Shown here: positions 1 to 13,157 of the stretch, piece by piece
Position numbering within the stretch: position 1 is the stretch's first letter
How the letters are laid out: each line of letters starts with the position of its first letter
NCBI GenBank assembly: GCA_035236585.1
Contig: CP141132.1
Coordinates: 45,387,880-45,451,879 of the forward strand
Source of the DNA: Warburgia ugandensis
Lineage: Eukaryota; Streptophyta; Magnoliopsida; Canellales; Canellaceae
Direction of reading: 5' to 3'
Length of the DNA stretch: 64,000 bases
The notes under the pieces: model-generated
What the model saw: the letters and a program-made list of their open reading frames with translations, nothing else
What the model was told of the DNA's origin: nothing
Databases searched by the model: none
Position numbers and translations under genes: made by a program

Positions 1-199
1 TATATTCCTTCAATGGAATTTTATTTTGTACACAAATTGTACTTATGTTATGTATAAAGTGGTGACTTGGGTTGTCAAAACAAGTTCTAAAAGAAAAGAA
101 TTTCCGCTGCTTTGTTTTGCGAAAATTTTTTACACTCTTAAGGGCCCTGCCTTTCAAAATACTTTACAAATCATGTTTTCAAAAACCTGGGTTGTCACA
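1..199 (+). mobile_element. 3' end of an LTR, family D
   Basis: The segment ends in a GGGTTGTCACA terminus at 199, the usual 3' edge of plant gypsy-type LTRs. The same text in reverse complement opens the segment at 63609 (shared blocks around AAGGGCCCTG, the TTTTGCGAA stretch, and the GTACACAAA/TATAAAG area), which supports calling it an LTR end. No primer-binding site follows, so it is a 3' LTR or a solo LTR. The rest lies outside the window. A fossil; no protein is encoded here. Confidence 0.65.
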
Positions 200-1538
200 G
201 TCACTCCAAGGGAAAACCAGCCTTGAATCTTAGTTTAAAAAGCAAGGAAAGCTAAAGGAAAACAAAGCAAAAGATGGCATATGAATAACACTAGGATCAA
301 ACAAGAGAAGAGAGGGAATGAACCAACCAAGGAAGGAGAATCGAATGGCCTAAAACCAAGTATGGAATATCTTTAATAAGTACCTCCCACCTTAGGAAAA
401 CAGTAGCTTCAACGAAGCAATAGAAACCAAAGCACATGAGAGCAGACTAATACCTTGTGAAGGGGATATCTCCTTCCCAATGGGGAGGTGTCCTTTTCCA
501 TTTGTAAAAGTCTCCCTTTACTGAAGGTTGGGTGGGATTTTATAAGACTTCTCTTATTTTTTCTAGGGTACCTAATACGAAGGTGTGGTGTGGATGGATG
601 CAGGTTAAATTGAATGGCTAGGATGAGGGAAAAAAGGTAGACATCAAATAAGAAAGTGGGATGAGGTGGGGAAAATTGATTGGCTAAGCAGTTTCTTAAG
701 AAGTGGATATTGGTTGGGTGGTTTGGATGGGAGTTTAGGAGGGTCGAAAAGTCTTAGAATGGTAGGACTCCTGAATGAAAAGTGAAATTCGTGGTGATAT
801 TTGGTGGTGAGGTGGAAGGTGGGGAAAATATCAAAAATAGAAGGATTTCATCCTATTGGTTCACATGCCAACTTATCCTAATAAGATTTCCCTTAAATTC
901 CTTCAAAATATCCCTTGAAATCTCTTGGATAATCCTCTTGATTTTGCTCCAATCCTAGCCTTCCATTTAGCTTAACTTCCTAACTTTGAGGGCTCCATTG
1001 GCTAGGCTTTATGCCTGGCTTAGATGGCTCTCTTAACTTGACTTCATGGCTCCATCACTTGGCATGAGTGGCTTAAATAGTTTGGCTTAACTTCTTTAGC
1101 TTGTCACCTTCTCTCATGGCTTATATGGCTAAGGTGGCCTAAATGGCTCCCATGAAAAGGTCATGGAAATGTAGGGCTTGCTTCATAGGTCCACTTTGGC
1201 CACCTTTAGCTCCTTTAATTGCATCCATTGCTTATCTTAAAGATGATCTCGACCTTTGATTTCATGTTGAAGTGATGATTTTGAGGCTTTGACTTGATCT
1301 TTTGATCTTGATCTTTAATGCTCATCTCGATCGATCTCAGCACTCAAATCACCATCTCACTTCCTACAAAAAGTGAAAATTTTTAATTAAATCCTAAAAA
1401 AAATGATTGATCACATACTTACCTTAGATTAGCTTTTGGACCTACAAAATAACAAACTTTTTTCTCATTAGGTTAAAAATTCATGTGTTACTCATTTTGG
1501 TCTAAAAATCTTAATTTACCCCTATAAGTTCTAACACA
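200..1538 (-). mobile_element. Partial LTR, family C, reverse orientation
   Basis: Read on the minus strand, this stretch resembles the LTR at 54531-57212. Both open near CATGTGTTA, then share text around TATTTTGTAGGT, a GATCAAGATCAA-rich stretch, a GGGAGCCATT block and a block with GGAAAAGGACAC. No coding sequence is visible. The internal region is not on its right side, so it is either a solo LTR or the LTR of an element that extends left of the window. The family-D LTR end at 199 probably reflects an insertion into it. Similarity was judged by eye and fades toward 200-500. Confidence 0.55.
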
Positions 1539-1559
1539 TGGGTAACTAAATGGGTGGTT

Positions 1560-2860
1560 TTTATGCAAAATTAGAAACTTATCAATAGGGAATGGAGGAA
1601 CTATCATCAAACCTCCTTCATGCAACTATTTAAATATATTCATTTTTATTTTCTCATCCAAATCATTATAGGCCTCCTGATCTTCAACTATAGGTAAACC
1701 TTTACCAAAGAATTTAGAAGGAACAATACCGCACCCCATGCCCCTAACTCGACTAGTGTGGTCCTTTCTATTTTCCATAGCCCCATACAAGACGTCCTTA
1801 TTGGTAGCAATGCTGTTTAGAGTTCCTGTACCTGTGATTTCTTGATTATAAATGTCCTGCAAAATTTAATTAAAAAGACATGATCATGTCTTCTAATTAA
1901 TTGTATGAAATTGATAGACAAGTGGAACCACATACAATGTGAGAAGCGAATTCACCATCTTATAGAGGATGGAGCAATCAATGGGTTCCGTAGTCCCATC
2001 TTTCTATTACTGTCAAGCAAGACATTATAGTTAGAGAACAAAATGTATATAACCATAAGATAATTAATTTGAAAGGGATAGATTGTCACATATGCTTGCT
2101 TTGTGCTCTTCTAAATGAGCACAACCTAACCTAGATAGGTGGTGCTACATATTAGTTTCATGCACCTTTCTTCCTCTTGCACTCTTTGCCTACACATTTG
2201 TACATATGTAATCAAGTGCAATAATTAGATGCTAGCTATAATTAATTAAATGAAATATCATTCCCATAAATATATGATTCTGTACAAATGCATTCCACAT
2301 CTACAGCCTCGATGGATCATTGACATATGGAGCTATGCAATTGCAAACTAGGTAGTTTTTCCATTTTCTCCATTGCTCACCATCTATTTGCAAAGCATGT
2401 GCCTTATTCTACTCATGCATGTCAAAGGCAGTTTGCAAAGTACATAGAAAATTACTATATTTGAAAATAAGGTATGTTATAAATTATATAATAGATGTTA
2501 TTAATGTTTACCTACCTTCACCATTTCCCATATTGAATCTTTTGTTAAGGATGGCACGAGTCTCTAATCCTCAAATGTGATAGGAACCATGCATCTTACT
2601 GTGGAGCAAAGAAAACTACTATAAGAGGCTACATTCTCACTTATCTCTTACCCCCTATTAAGTTTCTTTAATTCCCTTCGACTTTCTCTTGATAACCTTT
2701 TCCATTGTTGTTCGCCCTCTTCCCCTTCTCTTTTGGGTAGAGCTAATGTTGGCCTCTTGTTCATGCTCTTCATTTTGCCCATATTCTTCATTTTGATATT
2801 GTTCTTGTTCCATCATTACTACAAATAAGAACAAATGATGTTAGAACAATGACATGAAAA
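1560..2860 (-). pseudogene. CACTA second gene, PF03004-like (Ptta/En/Spm transposase)
   Basis: The minus-strand open stretch 1626-1862 includes DVLYGAMENRKDH followed by RVRGMGCGIVPSKFFG. The RVRGxG…P…FFG pattern is characteristic of the plant transposase family PF03004 that accompanies TNP2 in CACTA elements. Further upstream on the same strand (about 2640-2830), text rich in QNEE and RRGRG/RKSKG resembles the basic linker these proteins often carry. Exons are not resolved and the reading frame is interrupted, so I treat it as a decayed gene. The family assignment rests on motif recognition only. It may bind subterminal repeats, as TNPA-class proteins do in En/Spm; that role is inferred. Confidence 0.55.
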
Positions 2861-4902
2861 GAGGCTATGTAATCCATTTAAAGAAACAAACGTACATGAC
2901 ATAGGTGGCAAACAAACTAAAAGTAAATTAGATAAAATATGATGAAAATAAAATCTTTCTATGTATAGATATTTCTAAAAATTAAATTTTCCTAAAACTA
3001 AACCTAGAAACTAAGTAAACTATTTTGATGATGCAACAACTTTAAGCAATATTAACTTGCATGATTCTAGCCATCACATAAGAAATGTATATACACATTC
3101 ATGTGCATGCATATAAACATAATTGAAACAATTTAGCTTCATGTAAGCAACCACTAGCATTCAACAATCAAGAGATACATCTTAAAGCATTCGCTAGTAA
3201 ACTTGCATGTATGTGTTGTTGCATCTTGTTTATGCCCATTTCAAGAAATGCGTCATAAGTCAAACTTATCAAAATGATCAAGCATGTACTAGGACCACCT
3301 ATTGGTTAGTTTTGGGAGTTTTAGGTAAATGGCTGATGCTTCTAGTCTACTCTAGGCCAAGTGTAACATGCCTTCTATTTGGGTTTATATTGCCTTAGAT
3401 GTAGTATTACTTCACTCATTTTCTTTACCATGTAGTGACTTTAGCCTATGCGTGTACTTTTATTTATTAGTTCTCCTCATGAAGTTACCTTTAGGTCAAT
3501 TTTCCTTAGGATTTGTATTGCTTAGTTAGCTAAGTCATGGTCACCACTGTTTGTATTTTTATTATACTATGATCTTAAATTTTTTTGAGTATCTTTATTT
3601 AATAAAGGTCAAGGTACATAATGGTGGCATCTAACTTCTTTATCCGTCTCTCTTTCAAATGCACATTTTTATTATATTTTATTTCTAATTTATCTAAATG
3701 TTTTCTATAATGTCTTCATGTTTCTTGTTTCAAGTTCCTGTCATCACTTAGAGTTATGATCCATTAGATGATTATAGATTAAATTACATATGAATATTCT
3801 AATTTGCAGTGAACTCAAAAGATTAACTATTTTCCTGAAACTATAACAGTCTCTGTATGTTATTAAGGCAATTTTTATATTTAATCATAGAATTTCTCAT
3901 TATTGTCTAAAATTTCATTAGAATGACTTTGTACACAAGAGTTTATAATAGGCTTATGAGTGATAGCTAAAGGTAGATTTCACTTCAAAAACCTATCGTT
4001 GATGGTTGCTAGAGATAGGGATCTAATGAGATACGAAATCCTACAAGTTGTATAATTGTGTTCTTCGCACAATAAAACAAAAATTGCTTAGACAATGTGT
4101 GTAAAATTAGTTACATAGCACAATTACCATTTTAACATATTTTTAGAAAGTTTCCTTATTTTATTTCCTTGCTTCTTTATTTAGATAGTTGTTTAATTTC
4201 TTATTATTTTGTTCTAATTTAGGGTTTACTTTCTAGTTGCTTAGCTTATTTGTTTCTTTCATAGTTAGTTCTTCACTTCTTTCCTCTATTTAAAAAACAA
4301 AAATTAATAATGAGATTTCTAAAGATAAATTAGAATGCATCCATATCACAAGTAACATAGTAGAGATGAAATCCAAAAAAATAGATTAATAATCAATGTC
4401 ATCATTAAATAGATTAATAACAGATGCCATTAATCCAAAAAATAGATTAATAGTATACAAGTTATCAATAATAATGATGAACTCACAGCCATCATGAGAA
4501 GTATTTTTCAACAAAAATCATATCACATAGCAGGTGATTAATAACAAATATAATAGATACTTGAGCAAATAATGCTCATAAAAATCATGGCATTCTAACA
4601 TATTTTCATAATAGAACTAGTTTTTCTTAGATAATGTGTGTTATATTAGTTAAATAGTACAATTACTTGTATGTCTCAAGTACTATGACCTATTGATGGA
4701 AACATCTCACAAAGTCATACACTCTCAAATTAAGAATAGGATTTTGTATAACTTACTTCTACAGTGTGTTTTTGTGCTTGTGCATTGATTTTCTCTTTTA
4801 TTTGTAGTCAAGAAGGGCACAAATTGTTCTAATACCTTGGGGTTTTGATTTGTGCTTTTGTGCTCAATGAGATGATCTGCTCAAATCAGTGATCTAAGTT
4901 GG

Positions 4903-5330
4903 CATTGTCTCAACAATGGGCTACAACTCCAACAGCCAGTGGCCTCTCTCCCCCCCTCTTTCTCCTCCTTTCTCTTCCACTCCTCTCTCTTCTTGTTCTT
5001 CCTCTTTTTCATCTCCTCTTTCTTCTCTCCCAATTAATTTTTCTCCTGCCATCAGGTTTGGGTTTCATCGATGTGAATCATTGCCAGTGGTCGGTCTTTC
5101 TTCTTCCCCTTCTTCTCTCCCTGCTAGGTTCTCTCTCCTACTGTCAATTTTGGCTTTGTCAATGTGGATCATTACCAACGACATGTTTTCCTCCCCCCTT
5201 TCTCCTCCTTTCTCTTCCTCTCCTTCTCCCCCTTCTTCTTCCTCCTCATTTCTCTTCCTCTTCTCTCTCCTTTCTTCTCTCTAACCTTGCTATTGGGTTT
5301 TCTCCTCCTATCAGATTTGAGAACAGAATA
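4903..5330 (+). repeat. Pyrimidine-rich imperfect tandem repeat, ~130 bp unit
   Basis: About three degenerate copies of a unit containing a conserved patch (TCTCCTxCxxTCA then GGTTT/GGCTTT, TCxATGTGxATCATT, CCARYGRC), each followed by a long CT-rich tract of TCTCC/TTCTTC words. Patches lie near 5041-5095, 5131-5185 and, partially, 5300-5325; a related start is near 4910-4940. The open frames seen across it (4899-5345 and 4916-5284) read only Leu/Ser/Pro-rich low complexity and are not credible genes. Confidence 0.6.
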
Positions 5331-6000
5331 GGTCTCTTCTTTTAGTCAATTCACATAAGTGGAAGCAATTACAATTACAATGTTTTTTACCATTTTGTAC
5401 ATTATATATAATTGATTTCCATAAAAAATAGATGAATGCTCCTAAAATCTTGATTATCCACATGATGGGTCCACTATATGAAATTACCAAATTGCCTTTC
5501 TTAGAAAAATCAAAACTTGTTCGGCCAGATTTCAATTTCAGCAAACTTTGTGTAGTTGGAATCACTTTTTTTCAAGTACAATCTAAATATTGAAGTTTTA
5601 ACATTTGATTTGATGTTTACAAAATTTTTACTTTCTAGAACTCCAAAAATTAAAATTTTCAATGTTATTCTCTTTCCAGTCTAATTTTACATAATTTAAA
5701 ATTTTTGTAAATTGCTATTTAAAAATCAATGATGTTACATTGTAATTAGTGTAATGTTGGTTGATCATTCTTGGTGGTCAAATCCATACTTTTCTTACCA
5801 TCCAAGTTAGTATTTTAACTATGACACGGGGAGTGCTAAGATCATCTAATCTGCTTTGTTATTGGATCAGAAATTTTTATTGATTCAATATCAATTTTGG
5901 GTCAAGAAACTCACTGGTAGCATCTGATCATCGATTAGGTATCACTAGTACTATTTTCACAATTTTTGCATCACTGTATTGATGCAAAAATTCTTTAAAC

Positions 6001-6005
<5 letters not shown>

Positions 6006-6030
<25 letters not shown>
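6006..6030. repeat. (AT)n microsatellite
   Basis: Uninterrupted alternating TA of about 25 bp inside CACTA-1. A similar AT run lies at about 10122-10142. Confidence 0.9.
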
Positions 6031-6031
<1 letters not shown>

Positions 6032-6471
6032 CATGAGATAAGCAAAGAGAAACTAACTAGCACTCAAAATTTATTCTCGATCATGAATATGTGAATATAG
6101 TTCTAATTCACAATTGGGATTTGGTTGAGAATAGCCACAACTCAGAGTATAAATTTTAAAATTGTTACATTAAACGACTTTATAAACTAATATATTTTTC
6201 ACTTTAAATATATATTTTTTATTAGTACTTTACAATATCTTTTGTAAATACATAATGAAACCAATTTTTTATGGCAGTCAATGTTGATTCACACATTCTA
6301 TAGATAATAAATACAAGAATATTCAAAATAATTTGCTTTTCTAATAAGTCTTCAATTGCAATAGATGTATATATATAATCACATATATAGTATTCATCTC
6401 ACTTCAATCCATATAGATAATTATAAATTTAGAATTATATTGCAACTCAATAATACAATCCATATACCCCC

Positions 6472-9400
6472 TCATATATTGTTTTCAACACAAGAACCTT
6501 CCTCACCATTATCATACACATAATCATCATTCTCACCAAGTACTACTTCAATTGATGGGATTGTTTTGGTAATACAAAGATAATCTATTTCAATAGCTAC
6601 TAGGTTGTCTTCATCATAAAAATCCTTTAAATAGTATGATAAAATAGCTGACCATCTCATTTCATGTTTGTCTTGCATGTAAAATACTTATTTTTCTTGA
6701 GATGCCAAAATAAATTGATCATTTTTATAGTGATATTGTCGAGTTCTACCAATGCCAATCCAAAGGCATCAATTTTAATGTTGTCTATGTTATGTTTCAC
6801 CCAATTGCACTTAAACACAATGATAGTTCTACAACTATAATCCAAGGCCCATATCTCTCTTATAACTATTGGCCTGTTACAAGTATCATCCATCACTATT
6901 GGCGTATTATCCTTTGAATTGGAAAAGAATGTAGAATGGGCAACTAAGCTAACACCACTATTTTGTTACAATCTTGAGTTATCATGGTATTTTTTGTAAA
7001 AGGGATAACCATTGATGACATATTTAGCATATTTTATTACTTGTGGCGTGTTCCCATTGCCATCTAGCCTAAAGATTTGAATATACCATTTCCAGCTACT
7101 TCTTGCTGATCTTGAATTAGTGTACACATATTATGTAGGATATATGATTATTGCAAGTAAGATTATATATACATATATATATAATATAATTTATTAATTA
7201 TATAAGTTTGAATTTTTTCATTTTACCTTCTAATGGAGCCAAGTATTGAAAGTGCAACAATGCTTAAATTGTAGCCACTATTTCTTTGTATAACTTAGAT
7301 TCTTTTCCTTGAGGATATCCACGTACTTATTACACAGACACACACAAACTAATAGAGTGATTAGAGAAAATATAATCATTAGCAATTAATTTTTACTTAA
7401 GTACATAATCAACTTGTTCAATGTATGGTTGGAGTTCATCAACATTTTGCAAATCATAAAGATGCACCTTGTCCTACTCTTTATAGTCAACAATCGATAC
7501 ACGACCATTCAATAGAGATTCATCAACATTGGGATCATGAAATACAACCAATTATTTCTTTCTTGAGATTTCAATCACAACCAAAAATGATAAGTACTCT
7601 ATGCAAAACTCCTCTATAAACTAGCATTTAGCTATACACCCCTCTATCTGGTTATGATTTCGTACATACCTTTTAAAATTTTCATGTATCTCTAAAACAA
7701 GTATATCCATAGCAAGTAAACTAGCCCACAAGTCTATCCTCATCAATGAGGTGCACTGTTAAGTGTATCATGATGTCAAAGAAGGATGGTGGGACGATTT
7801 TCTCAAGCTCACATTTGGTGCTAGATGTCCTTGAATTGATTGTGATTTTCAAACATCCACTGCCTACTTACACAAAGCATTAAAGAAGTAGAAAATTTTT
7901 GTAATAGCTCTCCTAACTTGGTCCAGTAACACCAAATGTATTACTACAGGCAGGAGTTGTTGCATGAATGCATGGCAATCTTGGTACTTTATCATCAACA
8001 ATTTTAGCTCTTCCATGAAGACAATGTTTTTAAAGTTTGAAGAGCAGTCATCTATGACTTTGAGCTCAGAAAAGGTTTTACACACTATTCTCCTCTCCTC
8101 TCTATTGAGTATATAATTTGCCTTAGGCAGTTATATTCCTCAACTGCCCCTATCCTATGGATGCAACTGCCTCTTCAAACCCATCTTCATAAGATCCATT
8201 TGAGATGTAAGTCCATCCTTTATTTTTCCTAGCATATCAATCTAGGTACTGGTCAAGCTTTCATACACATTTTTCTCAATGTGCAAGACATCAAGCACAT
8301 AGCATAGATACAGTGATTTCTAGTATGCAAGCTTAAAGAATATTGATTTCTTCTTCCTACAACTTCTACAATTTCTTTCACCTACACATTTCCTTGATTT
8401 CTTCTTGCCCCACAAGACATTAATGTTTTCAACCTACTCCAATACTTGTTGTTCTGTCAGCATCTTTGGAGGTGTCCTTGTCTCTAGATTACCATTAAAT
8501 TCTCCCTTCTTAAAATGGTATGGATGGTCTCTGTGCAACCGTCTTATGTGGCTAACGAATGCCATTTTCCTACCACATTTAAGTCATACAGCACATGTTT
8601 GATCACTACAAATAGGACAAGCATTATATCCCTTCATGGTGCATCTAGAGAAATTATCGTACTCAGGGAAGTGACTCATTGTCCATAACAGTATAGCCTT
8701 TAAGGTGAACGACTCTTTCATGCATGTGTCATATGCTTCAACACCTATGTCCCACAATGTCTCAAGATCATTGATCAAGGGAGCTAAGTATACGTCAATG
8801 TCATTCCCTGTTCGCTTTGGACCTGATATCAATATAGTTAGCATCATGAACTTCCTATTCATGAATAGAATGGGTGGGAGGTCGTAACAAACTAATATAA
8901 TGGACCAACAACTATACTTCGTATTCATATAACCATGAGGATTAATCCCATTTGTAGATATTGCAAGTCATAGGTTTCTAGGTTCTATACCAAAATTAGG
9001 CCACATGAAGGCTACACGCTTCGATGATGGACTATTTATGGGATGGCATGAAAAGCTATCGACTACTCTGTCCTTGAAATACCATACTAATTTCTTTGCT
9101 ATTTTTGTTATATGGAACATTCTTTTGAACCTTGGAATAGGGGGGGCGTACCATAGAACCTTTGCAAGAATGTCTAGAACCATCTTAATTGAATTCTTCT
9201 TTAACTTCTATCTTGATTGTTCATAAGTTGGGCATGTAGTTTTATCCTTGTGATCCTTCTTATACAAGATGCAATCATTAGGACATGCATGTATCTTCTT
9301 ATACTTCAACCTAGTGTATCTAGGTTTTATTTACTTCCAATGTGGACCCCACTAATTTATTATCCTTTAGTAGCATCTTACCCACCACTTTCAAGACTTT

Positions 9401-9904
9401 TGTAAAACCTTAATATGAAAAACCAAATCTTCATTTCATATTGTAAAGTTCTACCACTATAGATAACCTGGTATAATCTTTACTCTTAGGGTGCAACAAA
9501 TTATCAACTTCCTCTAATATTGTAGTGTGAGATTGTTTAGGGTCATCCTGGAAGTCATCATATGCATGTCAAAATATCAATACAGTTGTACCGTCTCCAA
9601 CACTTCCTATAATGTCTTTATCATATCTTCCAAGCCTTGTCAAGGGCCTATGTGAAAGTTCTTCTCCATGACAAATCCAGGGGTGATAGCTTTTATTGAG
9701 TCCATTGAAACACAAGTGTCATCTCAACACCCCTATAATTACTTTCTTAAGTTTCCACATTTTGAGCATGAACAACGAATGCGATTACAATCAACATCTA
9801 CCCTAAGTGAAAACTCTATAAAAAAATTTATTCCCTCCTCATATTCTTTTGATGTTTTTATTGTAGTCATCCAAGCATATTTGTCCATTATCTCAAGAAA
9901 TTGA
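6472..9904 (-). pseudogene. CACTA TNP2-type transposase, decayed
   Basis: Read from right to left on the minus strand. Transposase-associated zinc-finger-like text lies at 9904-9660 (DCNRIRCSCSKCG). Transposase_21 (PF02992) text lies at 9200-8580, where 8968-9183 and 8584-8928 hold WPNFGIEPRNL, GPKRTGNDIDVYL and KGYNACPICSDQ. DUF4218-like text is at 8085-7400 (ELKLLMIKYQDCHAFMQQLLP, then HLTVHL and KYVRN), and DUF4216-like text at 7090-6472 (REIWALDYSC, VFKCNWV, FYDEDNLVAIEIDY). The order matches complete plant TNP2 proteins, which cut and join CACTA ends in the nucleus. It is broken by several frame changes and stops. At 8950-8952 the usual ATDGFNPF-type motif reads STNGINPHG, with Asn for Asp. 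It is probably inactive. Confidence 0.8.
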
Positions 9905-10336
9905 AAAAAAATTGTGTGTGAACACTTGTTAGATATGAAAAAGACTAGGTATACAAGAATTATAATTATTTAAAATAACTAAATTACATGAATGCACAAT
10001 TGTGAAAATTTTCAATTAACAATTAAAAGAGAAGAAAAATGACAAATACATTAAAAAAGAAATTTAACTTTAAAAAGGAAAATTTCTAAACATAACCATG
10101 TAAAAATACTTCAAATATTCATATATATATATATATATATATGAGACAAATAAAGAAATACTAATCAACACTCAAAAATTGATATTGACCATGATTATGT
10201 GAATGTAGTTCTAATTCACATATGGGATTTGGTTGAGGATAGCCATAGTGAAATTTGGCTTTATAATATTTTACATAAATACAATATGAAACCAATTTTT
10301 CATGCATGATACTCAACATTGATTCATGCATTCTTT

Positions 10337-10387
<51 letters not shown>

Positions 10388-11089
10388 ATGAGAACAAGGA
10401 AATCAATGTATTTTTGGAATAACTCCTCATTTATCATCCTTTTATTATATATATATATATATCAAATGGTACATATTATTAGATTTTATTAATACAATAT
10501 CATGATTAAAGAGCTAACCTGAAATGCTTTCATCAAAATCTAGCCTTCTAGTATTTAGGAAACACGACTCTATGGGGAGAGAGGGTAAAGCTTTAAGTTA
10601 TATGCAACTTCCTCAGCCAACTTTATGGTACCATTTCTCTTAATCAAACCCAAATTTTGGATGAGAACCACAAATCATAATGTTCTCCCTTTCTCCAATA
10701 GTGAAGGTTAGAGAGAGAAGTTGTTGTTGTTGGCAATGAAATCATACGATTTTGGTAAAAATCACGACACTCTAACACACTTCAGAACCCCATCATCTGC
10801 AGTTACAAAACCCACTTGATCTACAAAATGCAAATAGAGAGAGTTGGTAAGTTGGAAGCAATGCATGATAAAAAGAGGTCATGGTTTACTTACTATGTTT
10901 ATTATGCCACAAAAAATCAAAATATCCAAAATGTAAAGCAACAAGGGAAAAAGGACACAGAAAGACACAAGGACTAGAAGAGAAGGCTGTCATGTGACCT
11001 ATGAGAAGAAAAACATGAACAAAAGATACATGAGAAAATGAGGTGACTTCAGCATTTTATAAACAAACAAGGACTTTTGAATCATATAG
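9905..11089. other. CACTA-1 5' leader region
   Basis: Non-coding on both strands as far as I can see. The minus strand matches the leader of the CACTA copy at 41580-42140: shared blocks around TTTTGTAGATCA, ACATYATGATTTGTGGTTCTC and CTAGATTTTGATGAAA. The shared text near TTTTGTAG could mark a splice acceptor, which is inference. It includes the (CA)n at 10339-10385. Confidence 0.6.
10339..10385. repeat. (CA)n microsatellite
   Basis: About 47 bp of uninterrupted AC dinucleotide within the CACTA-1 leader. It is absent from the corresponding place in the copy at 40986-43110, so it grew after the copies separated. Confidence 0.9.
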
Positions 11090-11543
11090 TCATAGAGGAC
11101 TCTAAACGTGATTGACTTTTGAAGTTGTTTGAGTTAGACAACTTTAAAAGTATACACCTTAGTCTAGCACAAAGATGGATTCTACACGGGAAAGGACTTT
11201 TAAAGTCATTTAGAAATAAATGACTTCAAATGTCCTCTCCTAGGTATAATCCCTCTTCACTACAGAATGAAGTGTATACATTTAAAATCATTTAGTAGTA
11301 AACAACTTTAAAAGTATAGACTTTTGAAGTTGTTTGAGTCAAATGACTTCAAAAGTCCTTTCTTGCAAAAAAATTCCTCTTCTCGTCAGACTAAAGAAGT
11401 CATTTTTTACTAAACAACTTCTTAAGTCTTTACTTTTAAATCCTTTTTTTTCTTTTCTAAATGACTTGTAAAATATTTACGAAGTTGGTAGTCAAAATAA
11501 TGACTACTTTATACCAACTTTAAAAACCTCATGTGTAGTAGTG
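11090..11543 (-). repeat. CACTA-1 subterminal repeat array and terminal inverted repeat
   Basis: Many direct and inverted copies of an 11-15 bp word around AAAGTCATTTA / AAGTTGTTTGAG / TGACTTCAAAAGT, ending in TGTAGTAGTG at 11534-11543, the reverse complement of the CACTA terminus. In En/Spm, such subterminal arrays bind the TNPA-type protein. The same word array follows the terminus at 40986. Confidence 0.8.
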
Positions 11544-12539
11544 CCCAATCGCAATGAGAACTACATCAATAAAAAGATGGAAGGGTAAAGTGGTTCATAT
11601 GAACATTCTTGTTTAATGATGGCACACAAAGATCATATGAATAAAGACTTGGTATGCTTGAAATGTACTTTTGAAGTTGCATAATAGTATATATAATAAT
11701 GAAACAAGGGTTGTGTCAACTTCCAAATGGTGAAATTATAAGGAAACCTACCCAAACATGTTTAAGTTTGTCACACCTTTGGACTAGAACTATATAAATC
11801 TCATGGACACTGAATGTGAAGGTGAAAAGATTCTTATAGCCTAAGATATAATGCTATAAAATAGATTAGAAGTTAAGGAAAAGTACCCATGAAAGGAACC
11901 CCAAGTTATACATGACTAAAGTTGTTGCAATCATACAATGTTAGGAGCACCAAATGCAATTATGGACTAACCTTGATTAGTCACAAACTTGAGGAGATTA
12001 AACATCCTACCATGCTTAGGGAATACCCAAGTTATCACTTTCTAAATGAGTTCATTTGAGTACTATGAGAATCAACTCAAATAGTTGCTTACTAAGCTGA
12101 TGAAACTTTTGTTTACTTTGAGCAACTTAACTTTTACACCATTGACTTCCATCTAAGCTTTCAATGTCTCACCTTATTATCGAGGTTCACAGAAAAGAGA
12201 TAAAAACTCTATTGCACATAATCTTAAATCCTATGATATTTTCTTAAAAGTTACAAAAAGTGGGAAAATTATAATAATATAAATAAGGAAGCTCCGTTAC
12301 CAAAAAAAGTCCATCCCCGATGGGGAATACTCAAAATATTACTTTATAATAAGAAGTATTCAGTGATATAGGTAAAGGTCTACAAATAACATTAAATAAG
12401 AATATGTCAGTAGAAAATTTGACCAAGCTCAGGTTGTAAACTATCTATTAGCCACTATATGATAGGTTGATGGCATCTAAAAGATCCTCAAACCTTATAA
12501 TAAAGAAAGATGACTAACTTCACACTTGCCATCAACATA
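11544..12539. other. Unassigned sequence
   Basis: AT-rich, no credible open frame or RNA gene. It may be the upstream half of the LTR remnant that follows, because no boundary is visible between them. Confidence 0.4.
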
Positions 12540-12775
12540 CTCTATGAGTCGCTATAAGTCCTAAGGATACAAATTTTTCATTAGTATTTTTGAGTGGGCA
12601 CTCTATGAGAAACCATAAGCCCTAATGGATGCATATTTGTTGATGCTTTAGGTACGTTCTTTATGAGTAGCTATAAGTTGTAGCAGATATGTGTTTTATC
12701 AATGTTTTTAGCGAGTACTCTCTGAGTAGCCCTAACTCCTACAAATGTGATTTTGATTGCTATTTTGGTAGGAGC
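12540..12775 (+). repeat. Tandem repeat, 58-61 bp x 4
   Basis: Copies begin at about 12540, 12601, 12659 and 12718 with CTCTATGAG or close variants, each followed by CTATAAGYC-type text, then a T-rich half. They are clearly diverged from one another. Confidence 0.75.
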
Positions 12776-13076
12776 TACACAAGGTATGCTAGGAGGTATA
12801 GTTGGCCACTTATTTTTGAGATGATATTGATACTAGCCCTGTGATGGAGAAGGTGAGTTATAGGAGTTATCTTCACATGGTAAAGAGCTCCCAAAGGGTA
12901 GTCAAGTAACCCCCATGAGGTCAGATGATGATAGACTATGTGGTATCCATAAGTCAATGTAGAGGCTGCAATAGTTTCCTTGGGTGACAATAAGGCCTTA
13001 TGAGCATAGCAGTCTAGGACTAGCTTGTGCATGTTGGACATGCCTGTCACTCATAAGAGTTTAGACCAGATCTGTC

Positions 13077-13157
13077 ATGGTAGGATTGTATGTTGCTGTC
13101 CAAATGGTAGGACTATATGCCATCATCCCCATGGTAGGACTGTGTGCCATCACATTC
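13077..13157 (+). repeat. Tandem repeat, 27 bp x 3
   Basis: Three units beginning ATGGTAGGA at 13077, 13104 and 13131, each with a TGYCATCA-like tail. Confidence 0.85.

Larger units (their letters stand above)
2861..6471. other. Non-coding interior of CACTA-1
   Basis: AT-rich sequence between the two CACTA genes. No open stretch here resembles a known protein. It contains the pyrimidine-rich repeat at 4903-5330 and an (AT)n run at about 6006-6030. Its 3.6 kb length may include unrecognised later insertions, for example around 3200-4900. Confidence 0.5.
1539..11543 (-). mobile_element. CACTA (En/Spm) DNA transposon, CACTA-1
   Basis: A reverse-oriented CACTA element. Its 5' terminus is the plus-strand end at 11543 (minus strand CACTACTACACATGAGG), followed inward by an array of subterminal repeats, a leader region, a TNP2-type transposase (6472-9904) and a PF03004-like gene (1560-2860). 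This gene order is known for autonomous plant CACTA elements. The opposite terminus with its own subterminal repeats was not found; the element seems cut where the family-C LTR begins near 1538. The copy at 40986-43110 shares its terminus, leader and transposase N-terminus. It is decayed but still shows open stretches in the transposase. Confidence 0.75.

Noticed and set aside
12540-12775. Possible CRISPR-like regular repeats
   Set aside because: Units are adjoining and diverged with no unique spacers, and the window is plant DNA; these are plain tandem repeats, as are the arrays at 28684 and 44947.
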